64,000 nucleotides of DNA, from the NCBI GenBank assembly GCA_024529925.1, contig JAFEUB010000298.1:100001-164000 (forward strand). The letters are read 5' to 3'. Made by a program: the position numbers and the translations under genes. A model generated the notes under the pieces. The model was not told where the DNA came from. It ran no database searches and saw only the letters and a program-made list of their open reading frames with translations. Shown here in pieces: positions 29,117 to 40,477 of this stretch. Source of the stretch: Ophthalmolycus amberensis (Eukaryota; Chordata; Actinopteri; Perciformes; Zoarcidae). Every line of letters begins with the position of its first letter. Position 1 is the first letter of the stretch.

Positions 29117-29606
29117 GTGTATATATGTGTGTATATAACACGCAGCAGACGAGACACGAGGAGCGATCCAGGAGACTAAAGTGTGTTTTTTAATATTTCA
29201 GTGCGATTGAAGCTCACCTCCTCCAGGTGATGTCTGGTACAACAGCGACACCAAGTGGACGTCTGGAGAACTTCAGAAGAGCTGAAAAGAGGAGGAAAAA
29301 GTTGAGCAGAGGAAGTTCTATAATGTGTGAACGATGAAATAAAAGATGGATTCAGTTCTTTGATTGCTTCTCTCTTGAAGGACGTGTGAGTTGCTGTGAG
29401 TAGAGATGCAGTGACGACGCTGTGAACACCGTCAGCTCTCTGGGAACAAGACAGAGTCAAAGTGCATGAAGCGGCTAAAGACGAGTTCTAAGCGGCTTCA
29501 TTCGTCTCAGTAACATAAACTCATAAATGAATAAGAAACTGTTTGACCACAGAAGTAGAAAGAAGTGGAACTGTTTAACTCTCAGCTCTGCACAGATCAT
29601 CATATT
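27691..29606 (+). other. Intergenic sequence with (GAT)n and (AT/GT)n microsatellites
   Basis: A GAA/GAT run lies at 28800-28872 and an (AT/GT)n run at about 29045-29138. Several short open frames occur (for example 28198-28527 on the minus strand), but none shows a recognisable domain or codon pattern. I annotate no gene here. Confidence 0.5.
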
Positions 29607-29876
29607 CTCTAATACAGTGATTCTTAACCAGTGGGCCGCGAGCGCCACCTAGAGGGCCGCGAAAAACGTTCAGTTTTGCAGCTGTGGGCCGCGAGGGCCG
29701 CGGGACCGCATAGGTTATCAATTGAAGACACCAGAGATATCACTGTTATCCATGAGACGCTCAGTTACGATATATCTTCCCACCACCGGGTGGCGGTAAT
29801 GCGTCAGTCAGTTGTTTAACAAGCTACACTAAGCAGAAGAAGACACTCAGCTAGCCGCTAGCCTGTAGCGAAAGTT

Positions 29877-31722
29877 ATGGATAAGTTTTTAAAAATAAAA
29901 AATGAAGACGACAGTGGTGCCATACCCCCCCCCCCCCCCCAAAAGTCTAAATGTGTGCGCAAGTACAACCCTGACTTTCTTAAGTACGGCTTTGTGAACG
30001 GAGGCAACGAGGCAGAGCCGAGGGCTTAGTGTGTGGAATGTGAGCTCATGCTATCAAACGAAGCACTGAAGCCTTCGAAACTAAAGCGACACGTAGCGAC
30101 CAAACATCCAACGCTCGTGGGAAAGCCGGTGGAATTTTTCAAGAGAAAGGAAAATGGGCTACAAATGCAGAAACGGTCTGTCGTGTCACTGACTGGTAAC
30201 TCAAAATGTGCTTTGAAAGCCGGCTACCTCGTAGCCAGACGCGTGGCACAAAGTAAGAAAGCATTCACGTAGCGGAGGAGTTGGTTCTGCCGCTGTGGAT
30301 ATGTGCCGTGAGATGATCGGGGAGGCTGCTGACCATCCCACTCTCAAACGACACTGAGTCACCGTATCGCGGACATGGCCTCAGACATACAGCTTCAGCT
30401 TCTGGAAAGAATAGAAAGTCGCCCATTTTACTCTTTGCAACTAGACGAGTCCACTGATGTCACGAATGCCGCACTGCTGCTGGTTTTTGTTGGCTATCGC
30501 TGGGACAGTAGTTTGCACGAAGACATACTGTTTTGTGGAGAGCTACCAACACGAGCTACGGCTCAGGAATGTTTCGGCCGCATGGATCACTTGACTGAGA
30601 ACGGCCTGGACTGGCAGAACTGTGTTGGGGTGTGCAGTGATGGTGCAGCGTCAATGACCGGCAGGCATAACGGCGTCAAGCAGATACTTGAGCGTGCACC
30701 AGAAGCTAAATGGACCCACTGCTTTCTCACCGTGAAAGCCTTGCAGCTAAAAATATGTCCCCAGAGTTCCATGAGGTGATGGATGTGAGTGTGAAAACCA
30801 TCAACTTCATTAAAAGTAGAGCTGTGAACTCCAGATGTTTTACCAAGCTTTGTGAGGACATGGAAGCAGATCATGTCCAGCTGCTCTATCACAGTGAGGT
30901 GAGATGGCTCTCAAGAGGACTGGTCCTCAGTCGTTTGTTTGAGCTGAGGAATGAGGTCTTCTCTTTTCTCTCTGGGAATAAATCTCCTCTGGCACATTAC
31001 TATGCTGACACAAAGTTCACAGCTAAACTTGCCTTCCTCTGTGACATCTTTTCACTGCTGAACCAGCTGAACATCTCACTTCAAGGGAGAAATACCAACA
31101 TATTTGTTGTTGCAGACAAAGTTCAAGCTTTCCAAAAAAAACTTGCTTTGTGGACAAAGAGGGCCCAGGACAAGAGGATGGACATGTTTCCACTTTTGTC
31201 TGACATTTTGGAAAACTCTCCTCAGGTGCAGATCAGTGACTCAGTCTCTCACAACTGGCAGAGAAATTGGATGACTACTTTCCTGAGGATCCCAGAGACG
31301 GACACATGTGGATTTTGGACCCATTTTCTGTGGATCCCACTGAAGAAGATGTTGCTTTGCCCTCACATCTGGAATCCCAGCTTCTGGAACTTTCCACCGA
31401 CAGCACTTTAAAGTTGCAGTGGGGCAAACTGGACCTGGGCTCCTTCTGGATTGCTGTCTCAAAGGAGTACCCATGTCTAGCACTGAGGGCTGTGAAACAC
31501 CTTCTCCCATTCACGACCACATACCTGTGTGGACCAGGATTCTCCAGTGTGGCCACAACTAAGACCAAAGCCCGAAACAGACTCAGAGCAACACTGGAGG
31601 CTCCTCTGAGAGTGAGCCTTTCCCCCATTCCACCCAGACTGGATCTGATCGTGTCTGAGAGGCCCAAGTGTCTCATTAAGAGGTGGACACACACTGAAAA
31701 AAAAGAGTTTTTGGCCCTGTAA
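29877..31722 (+). pseudogene. hAT transposase with BED finger (inactive)
   Basis: Starts ATG at 29877. An N-terminal BED-type zinc finger is visible as CVEC...HVATKHP. Next are the catalytic core (SLQLDESTDVTN, CVGVCSDGAASMTG, WTHCFLT) and a C-terminal hAT dimerisation domain (FWIAVSKEYPCLALRAVKHL, PFTTTYLCGPGFS). Breaks: an in-frame TAG at about 30028, another stop at 30270, frame changes near 30745 and 31260. The final stop TAA is at 31720-31722. The layout matches ZBED5/SCAND3-like hAT transposases. It cannot encode a full-length enzyme. Confidence 0.88.
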
Positions 31723-31764
31723 TTATTACCTCGATTATTTTTGTAAATTTTACAAGAAATTATC

Positions 31765-31987
31765 TTTTGGGAAAAATCTAAATGACTAATTAGTATGCGT
31801 TTAAATGATTAAAGAATGTGATACATTTAACAGAAGCTCATCTCCTCTGTGGTGTTTAAGGCCTGTGTCCTTGTGTGAACTTTCACTGACACCAGGTCTT
31901 CAGCAGATGTTTAGTCTGTTAAGAAGCAGTTGATTGCCGAAAGAACACTTCAGCTGTTTGTCCTGAATAAGAACGATAACAAACGGA
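31765..31987 (+). repeat. 5' LTR remnant of the endogenous retrovirus
   Basis: About 223 bp align with the first 220 bp of the 3' LTR (35968-36187) with a few differences. The match stops after GATAACAAACG. The TATA box, R and U5 regions and any primer-binding site next to them are absent here. Confidence 0.85.
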
Positions 31988-32212
31988 TCTCAATACCTCC
32001 ACTTCTCTTCAGCTTTGGACCTGAAACCGTGCACGGGAGAGTCCAGGACTCTTGAAAAAGACCTCCGCCAGATTGTCACACGAGAATCCTTTGGGAAATT
32101 GAGAGGCCAGGAATGTTACAGAAGAGAACGGAGTGACGAGATCCTTTTTGGTGAACCAGACTGGTGAGATTATTTTGGAAAATCCGGAATTATTCCTCTT
32201 TTATGCCACTAG

Positions 32213-32330
32213 GGCTAAAAGGGAGGTTTTCCCCTTTTATACCATAAGAACTAAAAGGGAGGTTTTCCCCTTTTATACCATAAGAACTAAAAGGGAGGTT
32301 TTCCCCTTTTATACCATAAGAACTAAAAGG
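32213..32330 (+). repeat. 36-bp tandem repeat in the retroviral leader, 3+ copies
   Basis: Each unit contains AAAAGGGAGGTTTTCCCCTT, a short inverted repeat that can fold into a hairpin (AAAAGGG pairing with CCCTTTT). The units precede the gag-like start at 32499. Confidence 0.85.
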
Positions 32331-32498
32331 GAAGAAACTCAGTTTACACTGTTAAAAAAGAGGGAGGTCTAAGGATGAATGCTTCTTCTCCTTCTTCTTT
32401 TTACTACTAAAAATAAAAGGGGGGGAGGATAAGATTTGAGATTCTTCTTACAAAAATTTAAAATTAAAAGATAATAAAAATTTAAGATTTTGAAAAAA

Positions 32499-33537
32499 AT
32501 GGGGTCAGGGGCTAGCAAAGACAGTGAAGATGAGACTCATAAGGGAGAGACTAAGTACATGAAGATGAAAAATGCGGATAGCATTAAATATGTAAAGAGA
32601 TGGAAAGAGCAATATGGCTTCAACGAGAAGTTGACAGTCGCGGGATGCCAACTCTTGGTTGATCAGATAGAGCGAAAAAGAAAGGAAAGAAAGGAAAGAA
32701 AGGAAAGAACGTTTAACCGAAGCAAAAATGTTGTTATCAGAGATGCAAGAGTGCAAAAAGGGAACAGAAAAGACAAAGACTGAAACGACTACAATGACAA
32801 GAGACAAGACAATATACAAGAGACAAGACAAAGACAGAAAACAAGAAAATGACAAAGAATGTGAACATAACGTGACTAATTCTCCTGATTTGTATCCAAG
32901 CGTACACCTTTGTGAGGTGGTGTGAGGGAGACGGCCTCCTCCGGATGTTCCCCCACCCTCTGCTTCACCCCCAGATCTTCCACAGGCGGCGGGGCTTGCT
33001 CAGACTTCACGAGCTCCCAACCATCCGAAGACTCCTCTCCTCTCTCTCCCGCCTCCCACTGTCCCGGAGGCTCTCAGACAAAACAAGGAAACAACAACTG
33101 AGCTCGCGACGGTGCTGAGAAAAGTCATGAGCGAGACTTTTGGCAGACCGCTCTGCGAGCCAGAATCCAACAGAAGGGGCATAACATACGGTAAGCCACC
33201 TTTACAAATGTCAGACGAATCAGATTTTACTTCAGCAACAGTGCTGAATAACCAAAAAGAAAGAAAAAAAACGCAAACAGAATGCTGACACATGTTATTG
33301 ACTATGATGATGGTAATAATGAAGTGTCTAATCATGTTTGTTCTAATGTGTATTTCCGAGACAATCAAAGACGTGGAGCCTTCCGCGGACGGAGCAAAGG
33401 ACGAGGGACGAGCAGAGGGTTCGGAGGAGGGAGCAGAGGTGGACAGAGGGTTCGGAGGAGGGAGCAGAGGTGGACGGAGTGGAGAAAGAGGCTTTGAAAA
33501 CAATAATGCAACTAAAATAGCTAAATTCGACCCATAA
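32499..33537 (+). pseudogene. Retroviral gag-like remnant
   Basis: ATG at 32499 starts MGSGASKD, with a Gly at position 2 that fits N-myristoylation of a matrix domain. The frame ends at 32783 after a Lys/Arg/Glu-rich stretch. Past frame changes there is a Pro-rich segment (about 32930-33060) and an Arg/Gly-rich segment (33360-33500) like a basic nucleocapsid tail without a visible CCHC knuckle. A region large enough for a full capsid is missing. Confidence 0.55.
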
Positions 33538-33638
33538 GGGGAAGAATCTTACTTTATATGGATGAACATGATCATATGATCATAAAGTAAGCAAAAACAA
33601 ACTCCAGCTTTGGAAAGAAAAAGTAAAATATTTGGGTT

Positions 33639-34850
33639 ATGATTTATCTAAGAATGGCCGATACAAAAGAAAAGAAGCCATTCTCAAAGCAAACAAAAAG
33701 ACAAATGATGTCATTCTTAGGAATGACTCATTTCTGTAAAAGTTGGGTTCCTAATTACGCTGAATTAGCTAAACCTTTATCAAAATTGATTCATGATGAA
33801 CCTAGGACAGCACACAACAAATTGTGCTGGACTCTTGAAGCAGACGAAGCTTTAATGGTATTAAATAAGATGTTAACAAGTCCATCAGTGTTGGGATTGC
33901 CAAATTATGACAAGTCATTCACACACACACAGTCGACTGCAGAGGGGGTTTACATTCCATTTGAAGATGCAGATCTGACTGTTTGTTGATGGCTCGTGTA
34001 AGAAGAAATTAGATGGTAAAAATGCAACGGGATATGCAGTAGTGACAAATAATAAAGTGTTAAAATTTGAGTCTCAAACATTTTTTTCAGCACAAAGCTG
34101 CAGAACTAATTCCTCTCACAGAGGCGAACTGAGAAAAGACAAGGTCATCACTATCTACACAGACAGTAACTATGCATACTCATGCTTACATGTGTTTGCT
34201 CAGCAGTGGAAAAATAGAGAGACGGTGACATCAACTAACAAACCTATTATACATAGAGAATTGATACCAAATTTTCTTTTGAAGTGCAACATTTAGATCA
34301 CGAGATCTTAAAAGACATGCAAACAAATGCTGCAGAGCAAGAATAAAAAACCTATTGGATAAAACAAACTTAAAAATAAACAAAATTTCTGGGAATGACC
34401 TGAGGGCAAACTAATATTACCTAAGACCTGATATAGATATACGGCTCTTTTGAGCCATGGGTTGGACCATGTCTCAACAGGTGGGAAGGTCTAGCATGCA
34501 CTGTATGTGCAAAATATAATCCAGTTCAACATATTTGCATGGATTCCATTGAACTAAACTAATATGCAGAGAAGAAATATTGTTTGACAATAATTGACAG
34601 ATACTCTAAATTGATCGAGATGTTGTTACGGAAGCAAAAGCTTTGACTAAAGACATAAAGAACATTTTGAAATACCAGTAATAAATTATTGTGATAATGA
34701 TGTACATTTTGTAAACAAAGTAATAAAAGATTTGGCTGAGGTATTTGGAATAAACATGAAATATCATTGCTCTTATCACCCACAGTCAGCAGGGCTGATT
34801 GAAATAACTAATGGTACAATTAACTAAAAATTAAGAAAATACAGCAGAAT
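33639..34850 (+). pseudogene. Retroviral pol remnant (RT-connection, RNase H, integrase)
   Basis: 33639-33989 matches the end of a retroviral reverse transcriptase: a SFLGMTHFCKSWVP motif and a LGLPNYDKSF motif. About 33975-34310 has an RNase H start (LFVDGSC) in another frame. About 34440-34850 has integrase-like YCLTIIDRYSKLIEM and, further on, YHPQSAGL. The polymerase active-site region upstream is absent, and stops and shifts interrupt every segment. Non-functional. Confidence 0.8.
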
Positions 34851-35967
34851 AAATATAATAGAATATAATAATATATAAGAATATAAATACACATTGTTAA
34901 AAGGTGAACCAATTGTCCGCAACAGAATAGTGGCACTGATAACTCTTAATCTTGGGGCACCGGTTCCCTCTGGGTGAGTCTGGAAGAACAGGGATTTGAA
35001 GCCTCTGGGGCCATTTGTCTGACCAGTGAAGATATGAACTCGCTCAGAGGGGTTAGTGGTGTCTAAGAAACAAAAGAGCTCAGTGGTACAACTAACATCG
35101 CGGAAGTTGATAACTTTAGACAGCCAGGGCTATGTGGGATAACGGGAACTATGTTTTGCTTTTGCTTTGCTTTAATAATAATTAGTCCAATATTATAGCG
35201 GGAACTTGAGAAGATAAAATTGACAATCAATAAATACAAAATACAACCAAATGAACATTACACGCTGGGAACAATTCTGTTCCACATGACACCAGAAATT
35301 GACCAAACAGGTTTCAAATGTGCCTTCCAGATTGTTTTCTCCTCCTCAAACTGTCGAGTAGCGACGATTGCATCACTCTACACGATCTGTTGCCACCTGT
35401 TTAAACAGCACTATTTTGGTGGGCAACAATACGTAGAGGGGTCGAGACGTGCTGCTGGCGGAGAGAGGAGGGGTCTACAAAGTGTTTGGTTCATCTTGAA
35501 TGTACTTTCACACCATGTTTGAGGAGATTACTGCAGCGATGAATTGATGTTGATGTGACTAAACAAACTCCGGTGTACTTACAGATTCCCAGCAGGATGG
35601 TGAGGAGCTGGGAAGTGACGATTACACTGAACTGTGAAGTAATAATGATTCATATGCCGAAAATTGAAAGAAGAGACGAAATGATGATTGTAGTATTACC
35701 TAATAAACCTAATTACCTAATAAAGACAGGACACAGAATGTTTGTTAAAACATTCTTTTTATTAAATATGTTAATCCATATAACATTAAAATACGTGTGT
35801 TTTTGATTATATTCAATTCTTATTGATTTTGATGTTTCTTTTTGTTTTTATGCTTTCACTTATTAAGTAGTTAGATTGGACATTTCTTCATTTCTTAATT
35901 TCTTCATTTCTTGATTTATTCTTTGATTTTTATTAGAATTTATACTAATAGTATAAACAGGTGGGAA

Positions 35968-36277
35968 TGTTGGGAAAAATCTAAATGACTAATTAGTATG
36001 CGTTTAAATGATTAAAGAATGTGATACATAAACAGAAGCTCATCTCCTCTGTGGTGTTTAAGGCCTGTGTCCTTGTGTGAACTTTCACTGACACCAGGTC
36101 TTCAGCAGATGTTTAGTCTGTTAAGAAGCAGTTGATTGCAGAAAGAACACTTCAGCTGTTTGTCCTGAATAAGAACGATAACAAACGTTTAGAAAGCGTT
36201 TGCGATAGAAAGTGACCTTTGTACTCGAACGAATAGTTAAAGTGTCCAGATACGTAGCCGCCTGTGTGAAACGTGAA

Positions 36278-36334
<57 letters not shown>

Positions 36335-36516
36335 CCTGTGCAGCCCACTGCATGTTGTTCACTGAGTATAAATACCAGAGACTCGGAGACAGATCTTCGA
36401 GCGGTCTTGATGTACATTCTGTATGTGAATCAACCCTGCTGTCTCCTTCTTTGCAAAGAATAAATGTCCAATGATGAATGATTTTTTACACCAGTCTCGA
36501 GTGAATTTTTCTAACA
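35968..36516 (+). repeat. 3' LTR of the endogenous retrovirus
   Basis: 549 bp, TG...CA, with a (GT)n tract at about 36279-36330 in U3, a TATA-like TATAAATA at 36365-36372 and a poly(A) signal AATAAA at about 36460. Flanked on the right by the TTATC duplication. Confidence 0.88.
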
Positions 36517-36881
36517 TTATCATTTCAGTGCTTTTACTTTAAAATATCACCTTTTACTGAATGTGTTACTTGGTATTTGTTTGTAATTATGTATCCTCAT
36601 TTTTATAAGTAAATTGTAATCATTCACACCAAGTAATATCTACTAAACTACTGTATTGAATGCACTACCTGACACAACAAAGTAAAATGTACTTGGGTAA
36701 TACGAGTAAAACCTGGCAACCTACAGCGCGTACTCGGGGTGACGTCAGAGGAAATTTCGCGCTCCTTTCTTCAATGAGACGACGGAACAGCAGAGCCTGG
36801 AGAAGGACGGCTGAGTTTCACCTGAGGAGAGGAACTTCATGGACGGGAGCCATTGGGGTAGGTTATATGTTTAATTAATGC

Positions 36882-37723
36882 TAGTGATGGTGAGATGAAG
36901 CCTCATGAGGCATCGAACCACTTCAGCTCGAAGCTTCATGTTCACACGAAACCACCTACTGGCCAAGTGTATAATCACAGGCAGCTGTATCTGAACCACA
37001 TAATGTGATGCATTGAATTTTTGTGTCTGTTATGGCTGTTGGGAATGACTATGAATTACAAAAATGTATGACCAAATAATTTCTGTGCATAAATTATCAC
37101 ACGTGCATAATAAAATATTTTTTTAATGTATTCTGTGTGTAAATTTTCCCAAAATGGTAGTATGATATGATATGGCAGGTTGTGTAATAATGTTATTATG
37201 TCACTTTAGGAAAATGGCATGGGCTTAAGCAGGCAGAGGACAGTGAAAGTGCTTGTGGAACTAGGAAGACGGGGCTGAATATGCTTGTGTAACTTGGACA
37301 GTGATGTACAGGACAGGGGACATTTTATTCATTTTTATTCAGAAATAACAGTTTCTCAACAGTTTTTGGTTTTAAACGATTCCTTTTTTTTGACACAACC
37401 TCTCCGGCCTTTGAAAACACCCTCTCACAGGGTACAGAAGATGCTGGCGTGCACAAAAACGCAAGAGCAAGTCTATATACATTTTCATACAGGAAGTTTT
37501 GCCTCTCCCAGTACTCTCCCAGTACTCTCCCAGTACTCCAGAGGCAAAATCTGAACCACTTCCCGAAGCAGTCACGTGGTACAGCCGGGCAGCGAGGCTT
37601 CGGACGTCATCATTTTTGGCCCCTCCCCTAAATGAAGCAAGCCTCGATACGCGCTTCGAGGAAACGCCCCCTTCATTACTCGACACACGCTTCGAAGCGT
37701 CGGCACATCTCGTAACATCACTA
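36882..37723. mobile_element. hAT-type MITE, 842 bp
   Basis: The ends TAGTGATGGTGAGATG and CATCTCGTAACATCACTA are imperfect inverted repeats, flanked by a perfect 8-bp duplication ATTAATGC at 36874-36881 and 37724-37731. It contains GAAGCCTCATGAGGC-type palindromes and a triplicated AGTACTCTCCC stretch near 37510. No transposase. It is the innermost layer of the nest. Confidence 0.85.
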
Positions 37724-39096
37724 ATTAATGCTCTACGTTGCTGTTGAGCCTTCGGTCAAGTCGGTGTTTGAGTTGTGAATACGGAAGAGTAGCGAACTGG
37801 TCAGTTTAGCGTGCTAGCTAGTTAGGCTATCATGCTAGCTAACTTGGGCCAGCATTACAGACATGGCTCACGGCGCTACATTCTGTGGCTGTTTTTGGTC
37901 GCGAGTTCACAGGGTTCTCTCTTGAAAAGTTGTTGGCCTGGGGACACGGTGTTCGACCGGCTGCGCCCCGTCGAGGTGGGGGGAGGGGGGCTGAATTACT
38001 TCGGTTAAGTGAAGCCCACTTCTGCCACACAGGTGCTTTGCTGAGTCACGCGCACACAGCGCGCGCTCTCTCTCATCCTCAACTGCAGCCGAGGTCGAAT
38101 GAGGGAAATGTGACAAGACAGGGAGTCATAGCTGAGCAGTAACGAGCACACTTTGGTCGTGTGCTAATCGTAACAATATTTTGTCACTATCATATTCTGA
38201 CATATTTTTACAGTAACTTATATTTCTGTCATCAGTTTTAAACTTGTCTCTTATGTCTCTATCCAATGCGGTGTCCTTGATGATGAAGGCTGTGGGCATG
38301 AAACAAGGTGCCAGTACTGTGTTGAGTTAGTGTCACATATCAACATGACCAGGCCTGCTGTGTATCTCAGTATTAACGTTATGGTGACTTGTTTATGTGC
38401 TGTTTTTTTGTGTGGGGATAAAACATGCTATCGATATGAAGACTTAAGTCAAATTCAGATTTAATGTTGTGTGTTTATGTTTTAACATAATTCTCTATAT
38501 ATTTCACAGGATATTAAACGACGTTGACGCTCAGCAAGTTGACAGTCAGCAAGTTGACGCAAGGTAAAATCAACTTCGTAGTGTTATAGTTTAACTTGAC
38601 ATACACATTTGAATTCTTAGAAAAACACCCTGATTCATTTTGAAGGCCGTAGTTTGTGTTGCTGCTCAATAGTACATTATAGGACTACTATAAGGACTAC
38701 TGCAGTAATTGTTTTAGCAAGGTACCTCATCTTGATCATGTTTTTTTTTATTGTCTTGTTTCAGATCAATGAGGAGTTCAGAAGAATAACCACAGTTCAT
38801 CTGGAGCGAACCTTTTTGTCGAAATTCGGACAATTGCACCGACCAACTTTCTGGAGATACTTGTGACAAAGGGCGGAGTTGCAGGAACCAAAGACCCATG
38901 CTGGATTCACCCAGCCTGGTAAAGTTTAGATATCATATATTAATATTATATAAAATTATGTTGGGCTCATATACACTGAGAATAGATACATAATGACGCA
39001 TTTGAACACATTCAATATTTTTGGTAGTTTCTCCCACTATTGTCCTTTTTTGAGAACACATCAGACTCGAAGACATAAAAATGAACATTAGTAAAT

Positions 39097-39327
39097 TTGA
39101 ACTTCAAAGATGTCATTGAAGAGGACGATGCTCAACATGTCATGAAGATCCTTGTCATCCATGGAAATGCAACACAGAAAGGCTTCACTCCTGACAATGT
39201 GTTCGTCGTCATCGAGGGAAAAGAGGTTCTTGATGACTGTCAAAGTGTGGCAAAGGCTTTCCTTCTGCTCATGGGCTTCATCTGTGTATCTAAGTGTTGT
39301 CAAGCAATACCCATCGTTTCTAATTAA
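39097..39327 (+). pseudogene. C-terminal fragment of an uncharacterised fish repeat-associated protein
   Basis: A 76-residue frame with VFVVIEGKEVLDD followed by AFLLLMGFICV. This resembles the C-terminal pattern of multicopy uncharacterised fish proteins that end in an (L/V)(E/D)GE.VLD...AF.LL.GL.YALN motif. The usual YALN...YP ending is lost here. The identification is from memory and weak. It lies in the 3.4 kb insert, downstream of the exon-like piece at 38766. Confidence 0.35.
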
Positions 39328-40477
39328 AAGTGTTTGTTAAATGACTCAGCGTTTGTGTCCTTAAATTTGTTATTGGCAGCACTGATTTAGAAATGTTTTG
39401 TCTGGCAATGCCAACCAGATTATATATGTTGGTATTGGTGTGTGTCGGTCAGCAGTGACCTCTTTCACAGTTCACAAGTAAAGCTGCTGTAGTTTAAAAG
39501 AAGATGTTTCATGTTTTGTAGAAGCCTTATGTTAAGACAATTTTATTAAATAACAGTAGCCCAGTTTAGAAAATGCAACAGCCATATTTGAATAGTTGTG
39601 TAGAGAAGTAGTAGATAAAAGATATATTGTGTAAATATTACTTAATATTTCTCAACAGAAAAAGTAAAGAAAAGCTAATTAAATATACATGAAACACCTA
39701 ATTGATTTCTACTGGGTTTTGTAATTAGGATCCAAAGGTAGCCTGAGTAAAGATTACTATGTACATTATGTACACACTATGTACATGCTAAGTACATTTT
39801 ATGTCTCAGGGAGAAATTTGCAAGTAAAAGTTACTTGCATATTTTGGATAAAACCCAATTCTTACTAGTAAGTAAACTTAACTTGAGAATATCTGAGTAA
39901 AAATTACTCACAATTTCTGCGTGCAAATTGTTTTTTTTCAGTGCATATATGAGTTCACGTAAGGCTATATTTTCATTTGCACTTTATTTAAATTGTATTT
40001 ATAGTTTATTTAATTTGAAACTTTATTATTTTGAATGTATTTATTTCATTACCACATATTATTTATCAAATTTCCATTTTTTTCTCAGATTTTTTGAGAG
40101 TCCCTCTTTTTTTTCTGTAGTGAAATCTAATTATTGATTATTTTTGAGTTAATAAGCCTCACTTGAGTCCTTTAAATTTGTTCTTGTATTAGCTTGATTT
40201 GTTCCATGAATTGTTAGCCTGTTGGGCTTCTTGTTGTGTGTGCAGGTTTACACACACGATGAATAAATGTCTGATCATCACATTGTATCATCTCATTTAT
40301 TTGACAAGGGTTTTGCTTGTTAAACTGTAAGTGGATTTAATATAGTCATTGAATACAAATCAAACCAAGAGTGAGCTCAATTAGTTAAACTAATACAGTG
40401 TTAATATTTCAATGGGCCCCGGGCCACTTTGTGCTTTAAAAGTTGGCCCCCGAGGTCAAAAAGGTTAAGAATCCCTG

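Larger units (their letters stand above)
31765..36516 (+). mobile_element. Endogenous retrovirus (gamma/epsilon-like), defective
   Basis: Two copies of an LTR in direct orientation bound a retroviral interior. It inserted into the hAT at TTATC, duplicated at 31760-31764 and 36517-36521. The 3' LTR begins TGTTGGGAAAAATC and ends TTCTAACA, and the bases before it (AGGTGGGAA) look like a polypurine tract. The interior has a short gag-like frame, reverse transcriptase/connection, RNase H and integrase segments in the usual retroviral order. All are broken by stops and deletions, and no envelope gene is recognised. It is an old genomic copy with no intact gene. Confidence 0.88.
36532..39935 (+). 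other. 3.4 kb segment with gene-like exons inserted in the hAT
   Basis: TTTCAGTGC occurs at 36523-36531 and again at 39936-39944, so the piece between looks like an insertion with a 9-bp (or 8-bp) target duplication. No clear terminal inverted repeats are seen. It contains a GC-rich promoter-like block (about 37740-38150), exon-like pieces with donors and acceptors (36730-36856, 38511-38563, 38766-38866), and a 76-codon terminal frame (39097-39327). It may be a transposon-captured gene or a gene-bearing mobile element. The call is tentative. Confidence 0.4.
29615..40477 (+). mobile_element. hAT transposon (ZBED/Charlie-like) with nested insertions
   Basis: The left end CAGTGATTCTTAACCAGTGG and the right end GGTTAAGAATCCCTG are inverted repeats. 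The flanks carry an identical 8-bp target-site duplication CTCTAATA at 29607-29614 and 40478-40485, diagnostic of hAT. Inside are a decayed transposase gene (29877-31722), an endogenous retrovirus (31765-36516, own TSD), and a 3.4 kb segment (36532-39935) flanked by a 9-bp direct repeat. Removing the insertions leaves about 2.7 kb, a normal size for this type of hAT. Confidence 0.9.

Noticed and set aside
34880..35960. Retroviral envelope gene in the endogenous retrovirus
   Set aside because: No signal peptide, furin-type site, fusion peptide or transmembrane anchor pattern could be supported; only short unrelated frames are seen.
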